Below are positions 1 to 9,376 of a stretch of 38,683 bases of DNA, piece by piece. The notes beneath the pieces are model-generated. The model was not told the DNA's origin. It searched no databases and saw only the letters and a program-made list of their open reading frames with translations. A program made the position numbers and the translations under genes. Origin of the DNA: Gemmatimonadota bacterium (lineage in GTDB: Bacteria > Gemmatimonadota > Gemmatimonadetes > Gemmatimonadales > Gemmatimonadaceae). The DNA lies in NCBI GenBank assembly GCA_947461225.1, contig CANHJV010000014.1, positions 1 through 38,683 of the forward strand, read 5' to 3'. Position 1 is the stretch's first letter, and each line of letters opens with the position of its first letter.

Positions 1-333
1 CGGTTGATCGGACAGGCGCGCGCGACCGACATCATTCTGACCGGTCGCGATGTGCGCGCCGACGAAGCGGAACGCATCGGACTCGCGACGTCGGTGCTGG
101 CGGACGAGGCGTTTACCGATGGCGTGCAGCGCTACGCCGCACAGCTGGCGGCCGGACCGCCGCTGGCGCTGGCACTCTCGAAGCGGTTACTGCTGGCGAG
201 TGCCGATGCCACGCTCGACGCGCAACTGCGTGAGGAGTTCACGCACATCAAGAGCTGCTTCGCGAGTGCTGACGTGCGCGAAGCGATGGCGGCGTTCAAG
301 GACAAGCGGGTCCCGACTTTCGACGGGCGCTGA
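1..333 (+). CDS. Enoyl-CoA hydratase/isomerase family protein, C-terminal part
   Basis: The gene enters from the left edge, so only about the last 110 residues are present. The frame is open from base 1 and stops at 331-333. The visible part has the crotonase-family C-terminal pattern: a stretch like ATDIILTGRDVRADEAERIG (family consensus A.E..LTG..i.A.eA...GLv), followed by the helical region with PPLALALSKRLL and a terminal segment with SADVREAMAAFKDKRVPTF (family: S.D..EG..AF.eKR.P.F). Enzymes of this family hydrate or isomerise acyl-CoA thioesters in the cytoplasm; the substrate cannot be told from this fragment. The catalytic glutamates would lie outside the window. The next gene converges on it, with only 19 bases between the stops. 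Confidence 0.9.
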   Translation, partial: RLIGQARATDIILTGRDVRADEAERIGLATSVLADEAFTDGVQRYAAQLAAGPPLALALSKRLLLASADATLDAQLREEFTHIKSCFASADVREAMAAFKDKRVPTFDGR

Positions 334-352
334 CGCGAAACGCGACCACGCG

Positions 353-1543
353 TCAGCTGGTGGGGGGGCGCCCAGGGTTGTAGCGCAGGCTTCCCGGCAG
401 CGAGTTGAGCAGTGGCCCGAGTTCGGAGGCGCGCTCGAGGGTGGTGACGAACGTGAGTCCGTCGAGCGAGACGACGAGCATGCCGGAAATCCCGTAGGCG
501 ACCACATAGCAGCCGTCGGCGTGAATCACGTTGCCGGAAGCGTCCACGCAGTGCACGTGCCCCATCACGCCGTTCCCGGTGTCGTCGAGCTCCCGCACGC
601 GTCGCAACGAGGCCCAGGTGCCGACGTCGTCCCACGCACAGGCGGTGGGGAGGACGACCACGTTGCGGCTGCGCTCGAGCAACCCGCGGTCGATCGACAC
701 CGACGTGACCAGCTCCGCGAACGCGCCCAGGTCGCCGGCGGCCAGTTTGGGGAGGCCATGCTGCAGCTCACCCGTGTTCGCGTCGAGCTCGTCGAGCACG
801 ACGCGGGCGCGCCACACGAAGATGCCCGTGTTCCAGAGGGCGCCCTTGTCGATGAGGGTGTCGGCGAGCGCCGCAGTGGGCTTCTCCACGAAGTGCTCTA
901 CCCGACAGGCGCCCCCCTCGGCCCGCGATACGAACGGATCGAAGGGCGCCCCGGGCTGCAGATAGCCGAAGCCGGTTTCGCAGCGCGTTGGAGTGGCACC
1001 GAGGGCCACCAGCACGGGTTCCGACGACGCGATCGCGGCGGCCTGCCGGAGCGCCTCACGAAACACGTCGGGAAATCCGACGGCGAGATCGGCGTGCAGC
1101 GCGCAGAAGACGGTGTCGGGACCGGCGCGCCTGGCCACTTCCTGCGCGCCCCACGCTAGCGCGGCCGCCGTCCCGAGCGGACGCGGCTCAATGAGCATGT
1201 TGGCGCGCGGCACTTCGGGAATCGCTTCGTGGAGCGCATCGGCGATGTCGGCGCTGGTGACCACCAGCACGCGTTCGGCCGTCACGAGCGGCGCCAGTCG
1301 TGCGATGGTGTCGGCGATGAGTGGGCGCTCGTTCACGAGGGCGAGCAGTTGCTTGGGGCGCTTGGGTGTACTGAGCGGCCAGAAGCGCGTGCCGATGCCG
1401 CCGGCAAAAACGACGGCCCAGAGGGCCGTGCTCGTCTCGAGCAGGGGCTCGAGTTCGAAGTCCTCCATCGTGTCGGCAATCGCCGAGGGCTCGACGAGCA
1501 CGGGGGGCGCGACATGAGGAGCGACAGCGCGGGGCTCTGGCAT
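353..1543 (-). CDS. Mannose-1-phosphate guanylyltransferase (GDP-mannose pyrophosphorylase)
   Basis: Predicted to make GDP-mannose from mannose 1-phosphate and GTP in the cytoplasm, feeding surface polysaccharide or glycolipid synthesis. The nucleotidyltransferase signature FAGGIGTRFWPLSTPKRPKQ lies near residues 46-65. Later come FVEKP (sugar-phosphate loop), the WNTGIFVW segment and CAWDDVGTWASL, all typical of ManC/RfbM proteins. The protein is about 396 residues and lacks the C-terminal isomerase domain of the bifunctional form. The start is uncertain. An ATG at 1543 is used here; a TTG at 1588 and an ATG at 1468 are also in frame, none has a convincing ribosome site, and about 40 N-terminal residues have no counterpart in the usual family start. 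It stands alone, divergent from the DUF1835 gene. Confidence 0.87.
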   Translation of the reverse strand: MPEPRAVAPHVAPPVLVEPSAIADTMEDFELEPLLETSTALWAVVFAGGIGTRFWPLSTPKRPKQLLALVNERPLIADTIARLAPLVTAERVLVVTSADIADALHEAIPEVPRANMLIEPRPLGTAAALAWGAQEVARRAGPDTVFCALHADLAVGFPDVFREALRQAAAIASSEPVLVALGATPTRCETGFGYLQPGAPFDPFVSRAEGGACRVEHFVEKPTAALADTLIDKGALWNTGIFVWRARVVLDELDANTGELQHGLPKLAAGDLGAFAELVTSVSIDRGLLERSRNVVVLPTACAWDDVGTWASLRRVRELDDTGNGVMGHVHCVDASGNVIHADGCYVVAYGISGMLVVSLDGLTFVTTLERASELGPLLNSLPGSLRYNPGRPPTS

Positions 1544-1640
1544 CGTGGCAGCGGAGTGGAGAACACGAAGGTCTGGCCGCGAATGCAAACGCCCGTGAGA
1601 ACTGGCGCATATGCTCGGCTATGGACAACATACCTACCCC

Positions 1641-2672
1641 ATGCTCACCCTGCACCTTACCAACGGCGACTCGGCCGCCAGCGCGCTCGCGCGATCCGGC
1701 CTTCCCGGGGACATCGTCTCCTGGCGCGACGTGCTGCACGATGGTCCCGTGCCGGCCGATCACGATCTCGGGGCCTTCCACCGCGTCCGCGCCGAATTCC
1801 TGGCTAGTCGCGGGTGGTCGAGTCTGACGGCGGCGGTCACCGACTTCGAGCAACGGGACGCGCGACTGGACGATGTCGCGGCCGGCGATGAAGTGGTGCT
1901 GTGGTTCGAGCCCGATCTGTATGACCAGCTGCAATTGATCCAGATTCTGGCACGATTCGAACGGCGGGCCGCGAGCGACCGCCCACGTCTTACGATCGTG
2001 CCGGCCGACTGTTATCTCGGACCGATGCGGCCGGAGAAGTTTGCGCCGTTGTATGCGGCGCGTCGTGAGATCACGCCGACGGATCTCGTACACGGCCGGG
2101 TGACGTGGCACGCGTTTACGTCGAGCACGCCGGACGATTTGCTGGAGGTGACCAATCAGCTCGATCGCGAGGTCACCGCGCGCACGTACACCGCCGATGA
2201 CTTCGTGCGGTTGCCGCATCTGGTGGCCGCGTTGCGTCGACAGCTCGAGGAGTATCCGGATGTCGACGCCGGATTATCGCGCAGCGAACGGCAGCTGTGT
2301 GAAGCGCTTTCACCAGGCGCCATCCCGCTGGGCAAATTGTTCGCGGCGTATCAGGGCACGGAGTCGTGGGTGTGGCTCGGTGATTTGAGCTTCGCCTGGT
2401 ATGCCGAGCGACTCAGCGATTGTGCCCATCCTATCGTCGTGCATACCAACGGCTCGCGCGTGATCGCCCCGCTGCGGGACAGCGATGGGCGGGTGTTCTG
2501 GGAACGTACGGTGCACCTCACGCCCTTCGGACAGGATGTGGTGCGGGCCCGCGCCGACGCGCTTCTGGCCAACGGGATCGATCGCTGGATCGGCGGCACG
2601 CATTGCACCAAAACGCAATACTGGCGTTGGGACGCGCGCACGCAGCGCACCGAACTCCTTCCCCGCACCTGA
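1641..2672 (+). CDS. DUF1835 domain-containing protein
   Basis: A protein of about 343 residues. It begins MLTLHLTNGDSAA and continues with DIVSWRDVLHDGPVP, the hallmark of the DUF1835 N-terminal domain; the rest fits the helical C-terminal region usually found with it, including an FEPDLYDQLQLIQIL stretch. The biochemical role of the family is unknown to me. An in-frame ATG at 1611 would add ten residues, but homologues normally begin right at the MLTLHLTNGD motif, so 1641 is preferred. The stop codon overlaps the start of the downstream decarboxylase by one base (TGATG), which suggests translational coupling and a shared transcript. No signal peptide or membrane segment is visible. Confidence 0.8.
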   Translation: MLTLHLTNGDSAASALARSGLPGDIVSWRDVLHDGPVPADHDLGAFHRVRAEFLASRGWSSLTAAVTDFEQRDARLDDVAAGDEVVLWFEPDLYDQLQLIQILARFERRAASDRPRLTIVPADCYLGPMRPEKFAPLYAARREITPTDLVHGRVTWHAFTSSTPDDLLEVTNQLDREVTARTYTADDFVRLPHLVAALRRQLEEYPDVDAGLSRSERQLCEALSPGAIPLGKLFAAYQGTESWVWLGDLSFAWYAERLSDCAHPIVVHTNGSRVIAPLRDSDGRVFWERTVHLTPFGQDVVRARADALLANGIDRWIGGTHCTKTQYWRWDARTQRTELLPRT

Positions 2673-4153
2673 TGGATACGCGTCCGGACAACGACGCCGA
2701 GTTGCTGGCGATGCTCGAAGCGGACACCACGCTCGACGCCGCACGGCCGATCCTGGAACTGGCGGCGGCGTACTTCGCCGATACGCGTCGGGGAGAGGGG
2801 CCGGTGTCCACGTGGCACAGTGCGCAGGTCATTGCCGATCGGCTCGCTGGTCCGATGCCGCGCGGCGCGCGGGCGCTGCCGGATGTGGCGCGTCGTCTGT
2901 CGACGTTGTTACTGGAGGACGTGAACCGCTTGGCGCATCCGATGTATATCGGGCATCAGGTGTCGGCCCCGCTGCCGGCGGCGGTGTGGACCGAGGCGTT
3001 GATCAGTGCGCTCAATCAGTCGCAGGCCGTGCGTGAGATGTCACCGTCATTCACGCCACTGGAGCATCAGGTGATCGCGTGGATGACCGATCTGGTCGGG
3101 TGGGATGACCAGGCCGGGGGCACGATGACGTCGGGTGGCACTGAAGCGACATTCGCGGCGCTGTTGGCGGCGCGCAGTCGCGCGGTGCCCGATGTGTGGA
3201 CGAACGGCGTCGGGGCCAACGCGCCGGTGGTGATCTGCGGCGAGCATGCGCACTACGCCGTCGCGCGCGCCGCCGGCGAAATGGGCCTCGGCTTGTCACG
3301 CGTGATCATGATTCCGTCGCGCGCGTGGCGCATGGATACCGAGGCGCTGCGCGAGCGGCTCACGGCCTTGCGGGCCACCGGCACGCGCGTGATGGCCGTG
3401 GTGGCGACCGCCGGGTGTACGGCCACCGGCAGCTTCGATGACTTGGAGGCCGTGGCCGATCTCTGCGAGGCGTTCGCGGACGATCACGGACCGTTGTGGC
3501 TGCATGTCGATGCGGCGCACGGTGGTGCGGCGATGTTGTCGCCGACGCATCGGCATCGCGTGAAGGGGCTGGAACGCGCGCGGTCGCTGGCCTGGGACCC
3601 GCACAAGACGCTGCTGCTGCCGCTCTCGGCGGGAATGGTGCTGGTGCGCGATCAGGACGATCTCACGCGTGCGTTCACGCAGGAGGCGCCGTATCTGTTC
3701 GGGTCCAGCACGGCCGCGCAGATCTGGGATATGGGTCCGCGCTCGTTTCAGTGTTCCCGCCGGGCCGATGTGCTGAAGCTCTGGGTGGCGATCGAACGCT
3801 ATGGCTCCGACAATCTGGCGCGATTGTACGATCGGCTGTGTCGGATGGCGCAGACGCTGCACGGTCTGCTGAGTGCCCGCAGCGACTTTATGCCGCTCCA
3901 CGAGCCGATGTCGAACATCCTGTGTTTCGCGTGGACGCCGGCGGGGGTTGCGGACGCCGATCTCGATACGCTCACCAATGCGCTCCGCGAGCGGTACAAC
4001 CGCTCGGGGCGAGGCTGGATCACGGCGACCACACTGGATGGTCGTCGGGTGTTGCGCATTACGGTGATGAACGCACGCACCGATGAGACGCACCTCGCCA
4101 AGCTGGTGGACGGACTCGTGGCCGAAGCCGCGCTGATCTTGCACGCGCACTGA
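2672..4153 (+). CDS. PLP-dependent decarboxylase (group II, GAD/DDC-like)
   Basis: A fold-type I pyridoxal-phosphate enzyme of 493 residues, expected to decarboxylate an amino acid in the cytoplasm. The visible sites are TSGGTEA near 153-159 (phosphate binding), an EHAHYAV histidine near 194 that stacks on PLP in this family, HVDAAHGG near 278-285 (aspartate to the pyridine nitrogen) and DPHK with the Schiff-base lysine near 312. The start is the ATG that overlaps the previous stop; the frame stays open upstream but lies over the DUF1835 gene. The substrate (glutamate, diaminobutyrate, aspartate or an aromatic amino acid) cannot be decided. A second, diverged decarboxylase lies at 6110-7540 on the other side of the malic enzyme. 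Confidence 0.88.
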   Translation: MDTRPDNDAELLAMLEADTTLDAARPILELAAAYFADTRRGEGPVSTWHSAQVIADRLAGPMPRGARALPDVARRLSTLLLEDVNRLAHPMYIGHQVSAPLPAAVWTEALISALNQSQAVREMSPSFTPLEHQVIAWMTDLVGWDDQAGGTMTSGGTEATFAALLAARSRAVPDVWTNGVGANAPVVICGEHAHYAVARAAGEMGLGLSRVIMIPSRAWRMDTEALRERLTALRATGTRVMAVVATAGCTATGSFDDLEAVADLCEAFADDHGPLWLHVDAAHGGAAMLSPTHRHRVKGLERARSLAWDPHKTLLLPLSAGMVLVRDQDDLTRAFTQEAPYLFGSSTAAQIWDMGPRSFQCSRRADVLKLWVAIERYGSDNLARLYDRLCRMAQTLHGLLSARSDFMPLHEPMSNILCFAWTPAGVADADLDTLTNALRERYNRSGRGWITATTLDGRRVLRITVMNARTDETHLAKLVDGLVAEAALILHAH

Positions 4154-4333
4154 TGCTATCTTCGCTTCATGAGACGGGCGACATGCGCGCCGCCGCCGTG
4201 ACACCTGGTGTATATACCGAGTACTTTCGCGTCGCCCCCCGGCGTGCGCGACGTTCGCCGTGACCTCCCTCCCGCGTCCTGCCGTACGCGGGGAAACCCA
4301 ACGCTGTAGCCAGATCCGCTCTCCGGAGAAGCC

Positions 4334-5971
4334 GTGACGACCCCGCACCAACCCAAACGTGGTTCCGACCTGCTGCATGATCCCGTTCTCAACAAGGGGA
4401 CCGCGTTCACTGATGCCGAGCGTGACGCGTTCGGACTGCGCGGGCTGCTGCCGCCGCGCGTGATGTCGCAGGACGAGCAGCTTTCGCGCATCCTGCCGGG
4501 TGTGCGTTCCAAGCCATCGCCGCTGGAGCAGTACGCCTATCTCGTTGCACTGCACGATCGGAACGTCACGCTGTTCTATCGTCTGGTGATGGATCACCTG
4601 GAAGAGCTGATGCCGGTGCTGTACACGCCCACGGTTGGACAGGCGTGCGAGGAGTTCGGTCGTATCTTCCGTCGCAGTCGCGGCATGTACATCACGGCCG
4701 CCGACAAGGGGCACGTGGCGGAGGTCCTGGCCAACTGGCCGCAGGACGACGTCCGCATGATCGTCGTGACCGATGGTGAGCGCATTCTCGGTCTGGGCGA
4801 CCTCGGGGCCAACGGCATGGGTATCCCGATCGGGAAGCTCACCCTGTATACAGCGTGCGCCGGCGTGTCGCCCAATGAGTGCTTGCCGATCACGATCGAC
4901 GTAGGCACGAACAACACGGCGCTGCGCGAGAGTCATTCGTACGTGGGGCTGCGCCAGCCGCGGTTGCGCGGCGCCGAGTACGACGAGTTGCTGGATGAAT
5001 TCGTCGAGGCGGTGCAGGCGCGCTTCCCGATGGCGTGTCTGCAGTTCGAGGACTTCGGCAATCACAACGCGTTCTCGCTGCTCGAGCGGTGGCGCGATCG
5101 GATCTGCACGTTCAACGACGACATTCAAGGCACGGCATCCGTGGCGCTCGCCGGCCTGTTCTCGGCGGCACGCATCAGCGGCACGCCGCTGCGCGACATG
5201 CGCCTGCTGTTTCTCGGTGCGGGCGAGGCCGGTATCGGCATCGGTGACTTGGTGGTCGAGGCGCTCTGCTCGGAAGGGATGTCACTGGACGAGGCCCGCC
5301 GGCACTGCTGGTTCGTGGATTCGAAGGGATTGGTGGAGCACTCGCGCACCGACTTGGCGGAGCACAAGAAGCCGTATGCGCACGAACACGCGCCGGTGAG
5401 CACGCTGCTGGAGGCGGTGGAGTCGCTCAAGCCGCACGCGATCATTGGCGTGTCGGGCACGCCCAACACGTTCACGAAGGACGTCCTCGAGGCGATGGCG
5501 CGGGAGCATGCGCGACCGATCGTGCTCGCGCTGTCCAATCCCACCTCGAAGGCCGAATGCACGGCACTGCAAGCCTACTCGGCCACCGGCGGACGCGCGA
5601 TCTTCGCCAGCGGCAGTCCGTTCGCCCCGGTGACGTACAAGGGCAAAACCCACGTGCCGGGACAGGGCAATAACGCCTACATCTTCCCGGGCGTCGGACT
5701 CGGCGTCATCGTGAGCGGGTCGTCACGCGTGACGGAAGCGATGTTCGCCACCGCCGCGCGTACACTGGCCTCGCTGGTGACCGAGGATGATCTGGCGATG
5801 GGACGGATTTATCCCAGCCTGTCGCGCATTCGTGAAGTGTCCCGTGCCATCGCGATCGAAGTGGCGACCTTGGCCTTTGACAGCGGGTTGGCACGCGTTG
5901 AGCGACCAGCCGACATCGCGGCCGCCGTGACGGACGCGATGTTCCAGCCGCACTACGTGTCGCTGATCTAA
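4334..5971 (+). CDS. NAD-dependent malic enzyme
   Basis: Oxidatively decarboxylates malate to pyruvate with reduction of NAD(P), in the cytoplasm. The length of 545 residues matches the large MaeA/SfcA type. Visible sites are the fumarate/malate loop YTPTVGQACEEFG (catalytic Tyr near 98), TDGERILGLGDLGANGMG near 146-163, the IGKL lysine near 168, QFEDFGNHNAF with metal-binding Glu/Asp near 239-240, NDDIQGTA near 261-268, the dinucleotide loop GAGEAGIGIG near 295-304 and SNPTSKAEC. The start is a GTG with a GGAGAA site a few bases upstream. The 180-base upstream gap has no gene and includes an AT-rich TATATA near 4211. I infer NAD preference from the overall type, not from a decisive residue. 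Confidence 0.95.
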   Translation: MTTPHQPKRGSDLLHDPVLNKGTAFTDAERDAFGLRGLLPPRVMSQDEQLSRILPGVRSKPSPLEQYAYLVALHDRNVTLFYRLVMDHLEELMPVLYTPTVGQACEEFGRIFRRSRGMYITAADKGHVAEVLANWPQDDVRMIVVTDGERILGLGDLGANGMGIPIGKLTLYTACAGVSPNECLPITIDVGTNNTALRESHSYVGLRQPRLRGAEYDELLDEFVEAVQARFPMACLQFEDFGNHNAFSLLERWRDRICTFNDDIQGTASVALAGLFSAARISGTPLRDMRLLFLGAGEAGIGIGDLVVEALCSEGMSLDEARRHCWFVDSKGLVEHSRTDLAEHKKPYAHEHAPVSTLLEAVESLKPHAIIGVSGTPNTFTKDVLEAMAREHARPIVLALSNPTSKAECTALQAYSATGGRAIFASGSPFAPVTYKGKTHVPGQGNNAYIFPGVGLGVIVSGSSRVTEAMFATAARTLASLVTEDDLAMGRIYPSLSRIREVSRAIAIEVATLAFDSGLARVERPADIAAAVTDAMFQPHYVSLI

Positions 5972-6109
5972 GTCAACCGTGTACCCGGCCGTACGCCGCA
6001 TGGCGTGCGTGCCGGGACTCGTGATCGCCGGCCGTTCGGGAGAGTACCCGAAGAGCGCCTCTCGGATGACGTGTACTGCGTCAGCTCTCGTGGTGGAATA
6101 CTTTTCGGC

Positions 6110-7540
6110 GTGGACATCATCGATCTCGAATTCAGTGCGCACGCGATGCGCGATATGGCCGACCAGGTGGTCGCACGCTGCGTCGAGCACATCACCACGC
6201 TGCCGAACCAGTCGTTGTATGGCGTACACGACGCGGAGGCGCTGTGCGCGCGCATGCGCGAGTCGTCGCCGGCCGCCGGCACGCCGCTGCCGGCGCTGCT
6301 GGACGATCTGTTCAGCACGTACATCCCGCAGTCGTTCAACACGCCGGCACCGGGCTATCTCGCGTATATCCCGGGCGGCGGTCTGTTTCCGGCGGCGCTG
6401 GCCGATTTCATCGCCGATACGACGAACCGGTATACGGGCATCTGGCAGGCGGCACCGGCGCTGGTGCAACTGGAAGCGAACGCGCTGGACTGGCTGCGTG
6501 AGTGGATGGGATTTCCGGTCGGCACGCGGGGCGTGTTTACCACCGGCGGTTCGATGGCCACGTTCAATGCCGTGCTGTGCGCGCGTGAGCAGTATCTGGG
6601 CGTCGACATCCGGCGTGGTGTGCTGTACACGTCGGACCAGGTGCACCACTGCGTGAACAAGTCGGCCAAGCTGGCCGGCATCATGCCCGATCGCGTGCGC
6701 TCCATTCCCACGGATTCCCGGTTCCATCTGCGGGTCGAGGCACTGCGCGAGGCAATTGCGCAGGATCGTCGCGACGGGTTACTGCCGTTCATGGTGGTCT
6801 CGAACGCGGGCACCACGAACACGGGCGCCGTCGATCCGCTCGACGCCATCGCCGACGTGTGCGCTGAGGAACAGCTGTGGCATCACGTGGACGGGGCCTA
6901 CGGCGCCTTCTTCCAGCTGTGCGCGGATACTCGCGACGTGCTGCGGGGCATCGAGCGCGCGGACTCGCTCACGCTCGATCCGCACAAGGGGATGTTCATG
7001 CCCTACGGCACCGGTGCACTGCTGGTGCGCGATGGTGCCGCGCTACGAGCGGCGCACGGGGCCACGGCCGACTATCTGCCGGATATGCCGAGTGCCTCGG
7101 AGTTTTATGATCCGAGTCAGCATGGCCCCGATTTGTCGCGCGGCTTTCCGGGGCTGCGCATGTGGCTCACGATCAAGCTGTACGGCGCCGATGCGTTCCG
7201 GGCGGCGATCAACGAGAAGCGCGCGCTGGCGCTCGACGCGGCGGCGCGGGTCGCGCAGTTGCCGTATGTCGTGATGGACGCGCCGCCGGAGCTGTCGCTG
7301 TTCCCCTTTCACCTGACCTGGCCCGGTGCCACGTTGGCGCAGGAAGACGCGGCCACCCGCGCGTTGATGGCGGCCACCTCACAGCGCGGACGCGTGATGG
7401 TCAGCGGTGCGGTGGCCGGCGGTCGCTATGTGGGCCGGGTGTGCGTGTTGAGCTTCCGCACGCATGCGGCGCAGATCGACCACCTCGTCGAGGATATGGC
7501 GTCGGCGATTGACGAGGTGGTGGCGGCGCACCGGGTGTAG
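6110..7540 (+). CDS. PLP-dependent decarboxylase (aromatic-L-amino-acid/tyrosine decarboxylase-like)
   Basis: A second group II decarboxylase, about 476 residues. Motifs are TTGGSMA near 144-150, a QVHH pair near 179-180 (the ring-stacking histidine), HVDGAYG near 259-265 and DPHKGMF with the PLP lysine near 293. The N-terminal segment NTPAPGYLAYIPGGGLFP resembles the aromatic-amino-acid decarboxylase substrate region. The frame is open back to 6005, but the translated extension looks non-coding. A GTG at 6110 just before DIIDLEFSAHAMRDM is the best start, although its ribosome site is weak (GGTGG, 13 bases away). It shares motifs but little else with the decarboxylase at 2672. Substrate unknown. 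Confidence 0.86.
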   Translation: MDIIDLEFSAHAMRDMADQVVARCVEHITTLPNQSLYGVHDAEALCARMRESSPAAGTPLPALLDDLFSTYIPQSFNTPAPGYLAYIPGGGLFPAALADFIADTTNRYTGIWQAAPALVQLEANALDWLREWMGFPVGTRGVFTTGGSMATFNAVLCAREQYLGVDIRRGVLYTSDQVHHCVNKSAKLAGIMPDRVRSIPTDSRFHLRVEALREAIAQDRRDGLLPFMVVSNAGTTNTGAVDPLDAIADVCAEEQLWHHVDGAYGAFFQLCADTRDVLRGIERADSLTLDPHKGMFMPYGTGALLVRDGAALRAAHGATADYLPDMPSASEFYDPSQHGPDLSRGFPGLRMWLTIKLYGADAFRAAINEKRALALDAAARVAQLPYVVMDAPPELSLFPFHLTWPGATLAQEDAATRALMAATSQRGRVMVSGAVAGGRYVGRVCVLSFRTHAAQIDHLVEDMASAIDEVVAAHRV

Positions 7541-7563
7541 CGTCGCGCGGTTGGTACGAGAAC

Positions 7564-7578
7564 CCCCGGCGGCCGGGG
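7564..7578. terminator. Stem-loop between convergent genes
   Basis: CCCCGG / CCGGGG arms with a CGG loop lie in the 39-base gap between the convergent second decarboxylase and the CDGSH-fusion gene. The stem is strong and bidirectional, but neither strand has a clear T-run, so the terminator role is inferred. Confidence 0.35.
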
Positions 7579-7579
7579 C

Positions 7580-9376
7580 CTACGCGGTCGGCACCGGGGG
7601 GAGGAGGCCACGCGCGGCGAGATCCACTTCATCGCGGAACTTCAGCGCGGTGTGGGTGCCGTCGCAAAAGGGCTTGGTTTTTGAGCCACCGCAGCGACAG
7701 AGCGTCACGCGGTTGCGGGTTTCGAACGGCTGGCCATCGGCGCGATGCACGGGGATCCCACCGGTTACCCAGAGCGGACCGGCAGAGAGTCCTGAGGCCG
7801 CGGTGACGGCGATGGCGACCGGCAGATCGGGCTCGATATCCGGGCCACCGGCTTCCGCGGCGTAGGTGTACGCGCCCGACGGGCACCGGTCGATCATGCC
7901 GATGATGCGCGAGCGCATGTCGCTATCGGTGGCGTCGGCCATGAGGTCGGGGATTTTTTGCATGCGGGCCGCGCAGAATCCGGAGCCCATGCAGAGCGCA
8001 CTGTCCTTCTTGACCACGAGCCCGGAGCCGGCGGCCGCGGGCACCGAGTCGGACGCGGCCGACCCCGGCACCACCTTGGCGCGATCGGCGTTGAGGCCGG
8101 TGTCCGCGCCTTCGCGGCCGTCAAAGCGAATAATCGCGTGCGTACCGTCGCAGAACGGCTTGGCTTTGGAGTGGCCGCAGCGGCAGAGCGCGTACGTCTC
8201 TTCGGCGGCAAGCGTTTCGGTTTTCCGCCACGTCAACGAGACACCGGCTTCCGTGACCACTTTCTGTTTCCGCACGAGCGGCACATCGCCGTACACCAGA
8301 TACGGGCCGTTGGGGACGACGGTGATTTTTTTGGACGAGGCCCCGGCGAGATGGCGCAGCGCGGGCGCGATGTACTCGAAGCTGGGGCCGACGGTGGTAT
8401 CGCCGTCACCCGTGGGGAGCTGCATCAGGCCGATGGCCAGCTCCCGCAGTCCATACATGGCGCCGGTGGCGACGCGAAGCAGATTCGGGCTGCCGTTGAA
8501 GGTTTCTTCGAGGAGGTGGAGCGCGCCGCAGTATGCGTGATTGAATTCGTCGAGCTGCACGCGGATGGCGCTGCCTTCGGGATAGTCGGCGCTGCGCGGG
8601 TTGGGCTTCATGTTGTAGACGGCGTCCCAGTCTACCACCACCGCTTCGCCCGTCGGTCCTGACTGCGCGGTGTCCCCTGCCTGATAGCGACGGCCTTGCG
8701 CCAGCTGGTTGTAGCGGAAGTAGTGCCCAACCTCATTGCGCTCCGGGTGGAACATGTCGGTGTCGCCGTCCCAGATACTCTCGTGGGCCAGTCCTTCGCC
8801 TTGGTCGATGATCTCCTGCATCGCGGCTAACGCCGATGCCAGATCGTACACCTCGATAATGCGTCCGCTGCCCCCGTAGTACAGGGCGTCGGTGATTTGC
8901 CGCGACCGATCACCGCAAAACACGGTGGCCTCACCCAACTCCTCGCACAGCCGAATGAGCCCCGCTTCGAGTTCGGCGTAGAACTCGCCCAGGGTGTTGT
9001 ACACGTCGTCCTGCCCGGTGCCGCTGGACTCGGCGGGTCGCTCGATCTGGAGAAATACGTCGAGCGCCTCGGGCGAGAACTTCAGCAGCGGTACTTGAAA
9101 CGCCTTGCCGCTGTGCGGGAAATACGCCGGGTACGTGGGCATGATCGCCGGCGTGTCGATCTTCGGCTCACCGCCGATGGCGTTGAGGAGATTGGCGGCA
9201 AGCGTAAGATGCAGCATCTCCTCCATGAAGACGCTGAGGATGACGTGGCTCGCTTCGGTGTTCGTCCCGGCCTTGATGGAATACAGGGCGCACAGGTACG
9301 GCGGCAACGTGAAATGCTCTAAGTCGATCGCCCACTGTACGTGCTGGCGAAGGTCCTGCAGGGTCTTGAGGGCCAT
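7580..9376 (-). CDS. VioB-type ferritin-like protein fused to CDGSH / 4Fe-4S / CDGSH domains
   Basis: A multidomain protein of 598 residues. The N-terminal part is the ferritin-like domain found in the iminophenyl-pyruvate dimer synthase VioB. It carries E20-H21 in DLEHFTLPPYL, E52/E53 and H56 in MEEMLHL, then NAIGGEPKIDTP, YPAYFP and KFSPEALDVFLQIERPA. The C-terminal part has two CDGSH iron-sulfur motifs, CRCG..KPFCDGTH near 398-413 and 560-575, each with the expected three Cys and one His for a 2Fe-2S cluster. Between them is a segment with C462, C468 and C498 (CMGSGFC and DRCPSGA) resembling the divergent 4Fe-4S domain Fer4_19. No signal peptide. A redox role is likely but no reaction can be assigned. 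The violacein genes themselves are absent. A paralogous ferritin-like protein lies at 14296-15354. Confidence 0.85.
   Translation of the reverse strand: MALKTLQDLRQHVQWAIDLEHFTLPPYLCALYSIKAGTNTEASHVILSVFMEEMLHLTLAANLLNAIGGEPKIDTPAIMPTYPAYFPHSGKAFQVPLLKFSPEALDVFLQIERPAESSGTGQDDVYNTLGEFYAELEAGLIRLCEELGEATVFCGDRSRQITDALYYGGSGRIIEVYDLASALAAMQEIIDQGEGLAHESIWDGDTDMFHPERNEVGHYFRYNQLAQGRRYQAGDTAQSGPTGEAVVVDWDAVYNMKPNPRSADYPEGSAIRVQLDEFNHAYCGALHLLEETFNGSPNLLRVATGAMYGLRELAIGLMQLPTGDGDTTVGPSFEYIAPALRHLAGASSKKITVVPNGPYLVYGDVPLVRKQKVVTEAGVSLTWRKTETLAAEETYALCRCGHSKAKPFCDGTHAIIRFDGREGADTGLNADRAKVVPGSAASDSVPAAAGSGLVVKKDSALCMGSGFCAARMQKIPDLMADATDSDMRSRIIGMIDRCPSGAYTYAAEAGGPDIEPDLPVAIAVTAASGLSAGPLWVTGGIPVHRADGQPFETRNRVTLCRCGGSKTKPFCDGTHTALKFRDEVDLAARGLLPPVPTA

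Noticed and set aside
3296-5128. A 610-residue minus-strand frame
   Set aside because: It spans two well-supported + strand genes and their gap and reads as non-coding.
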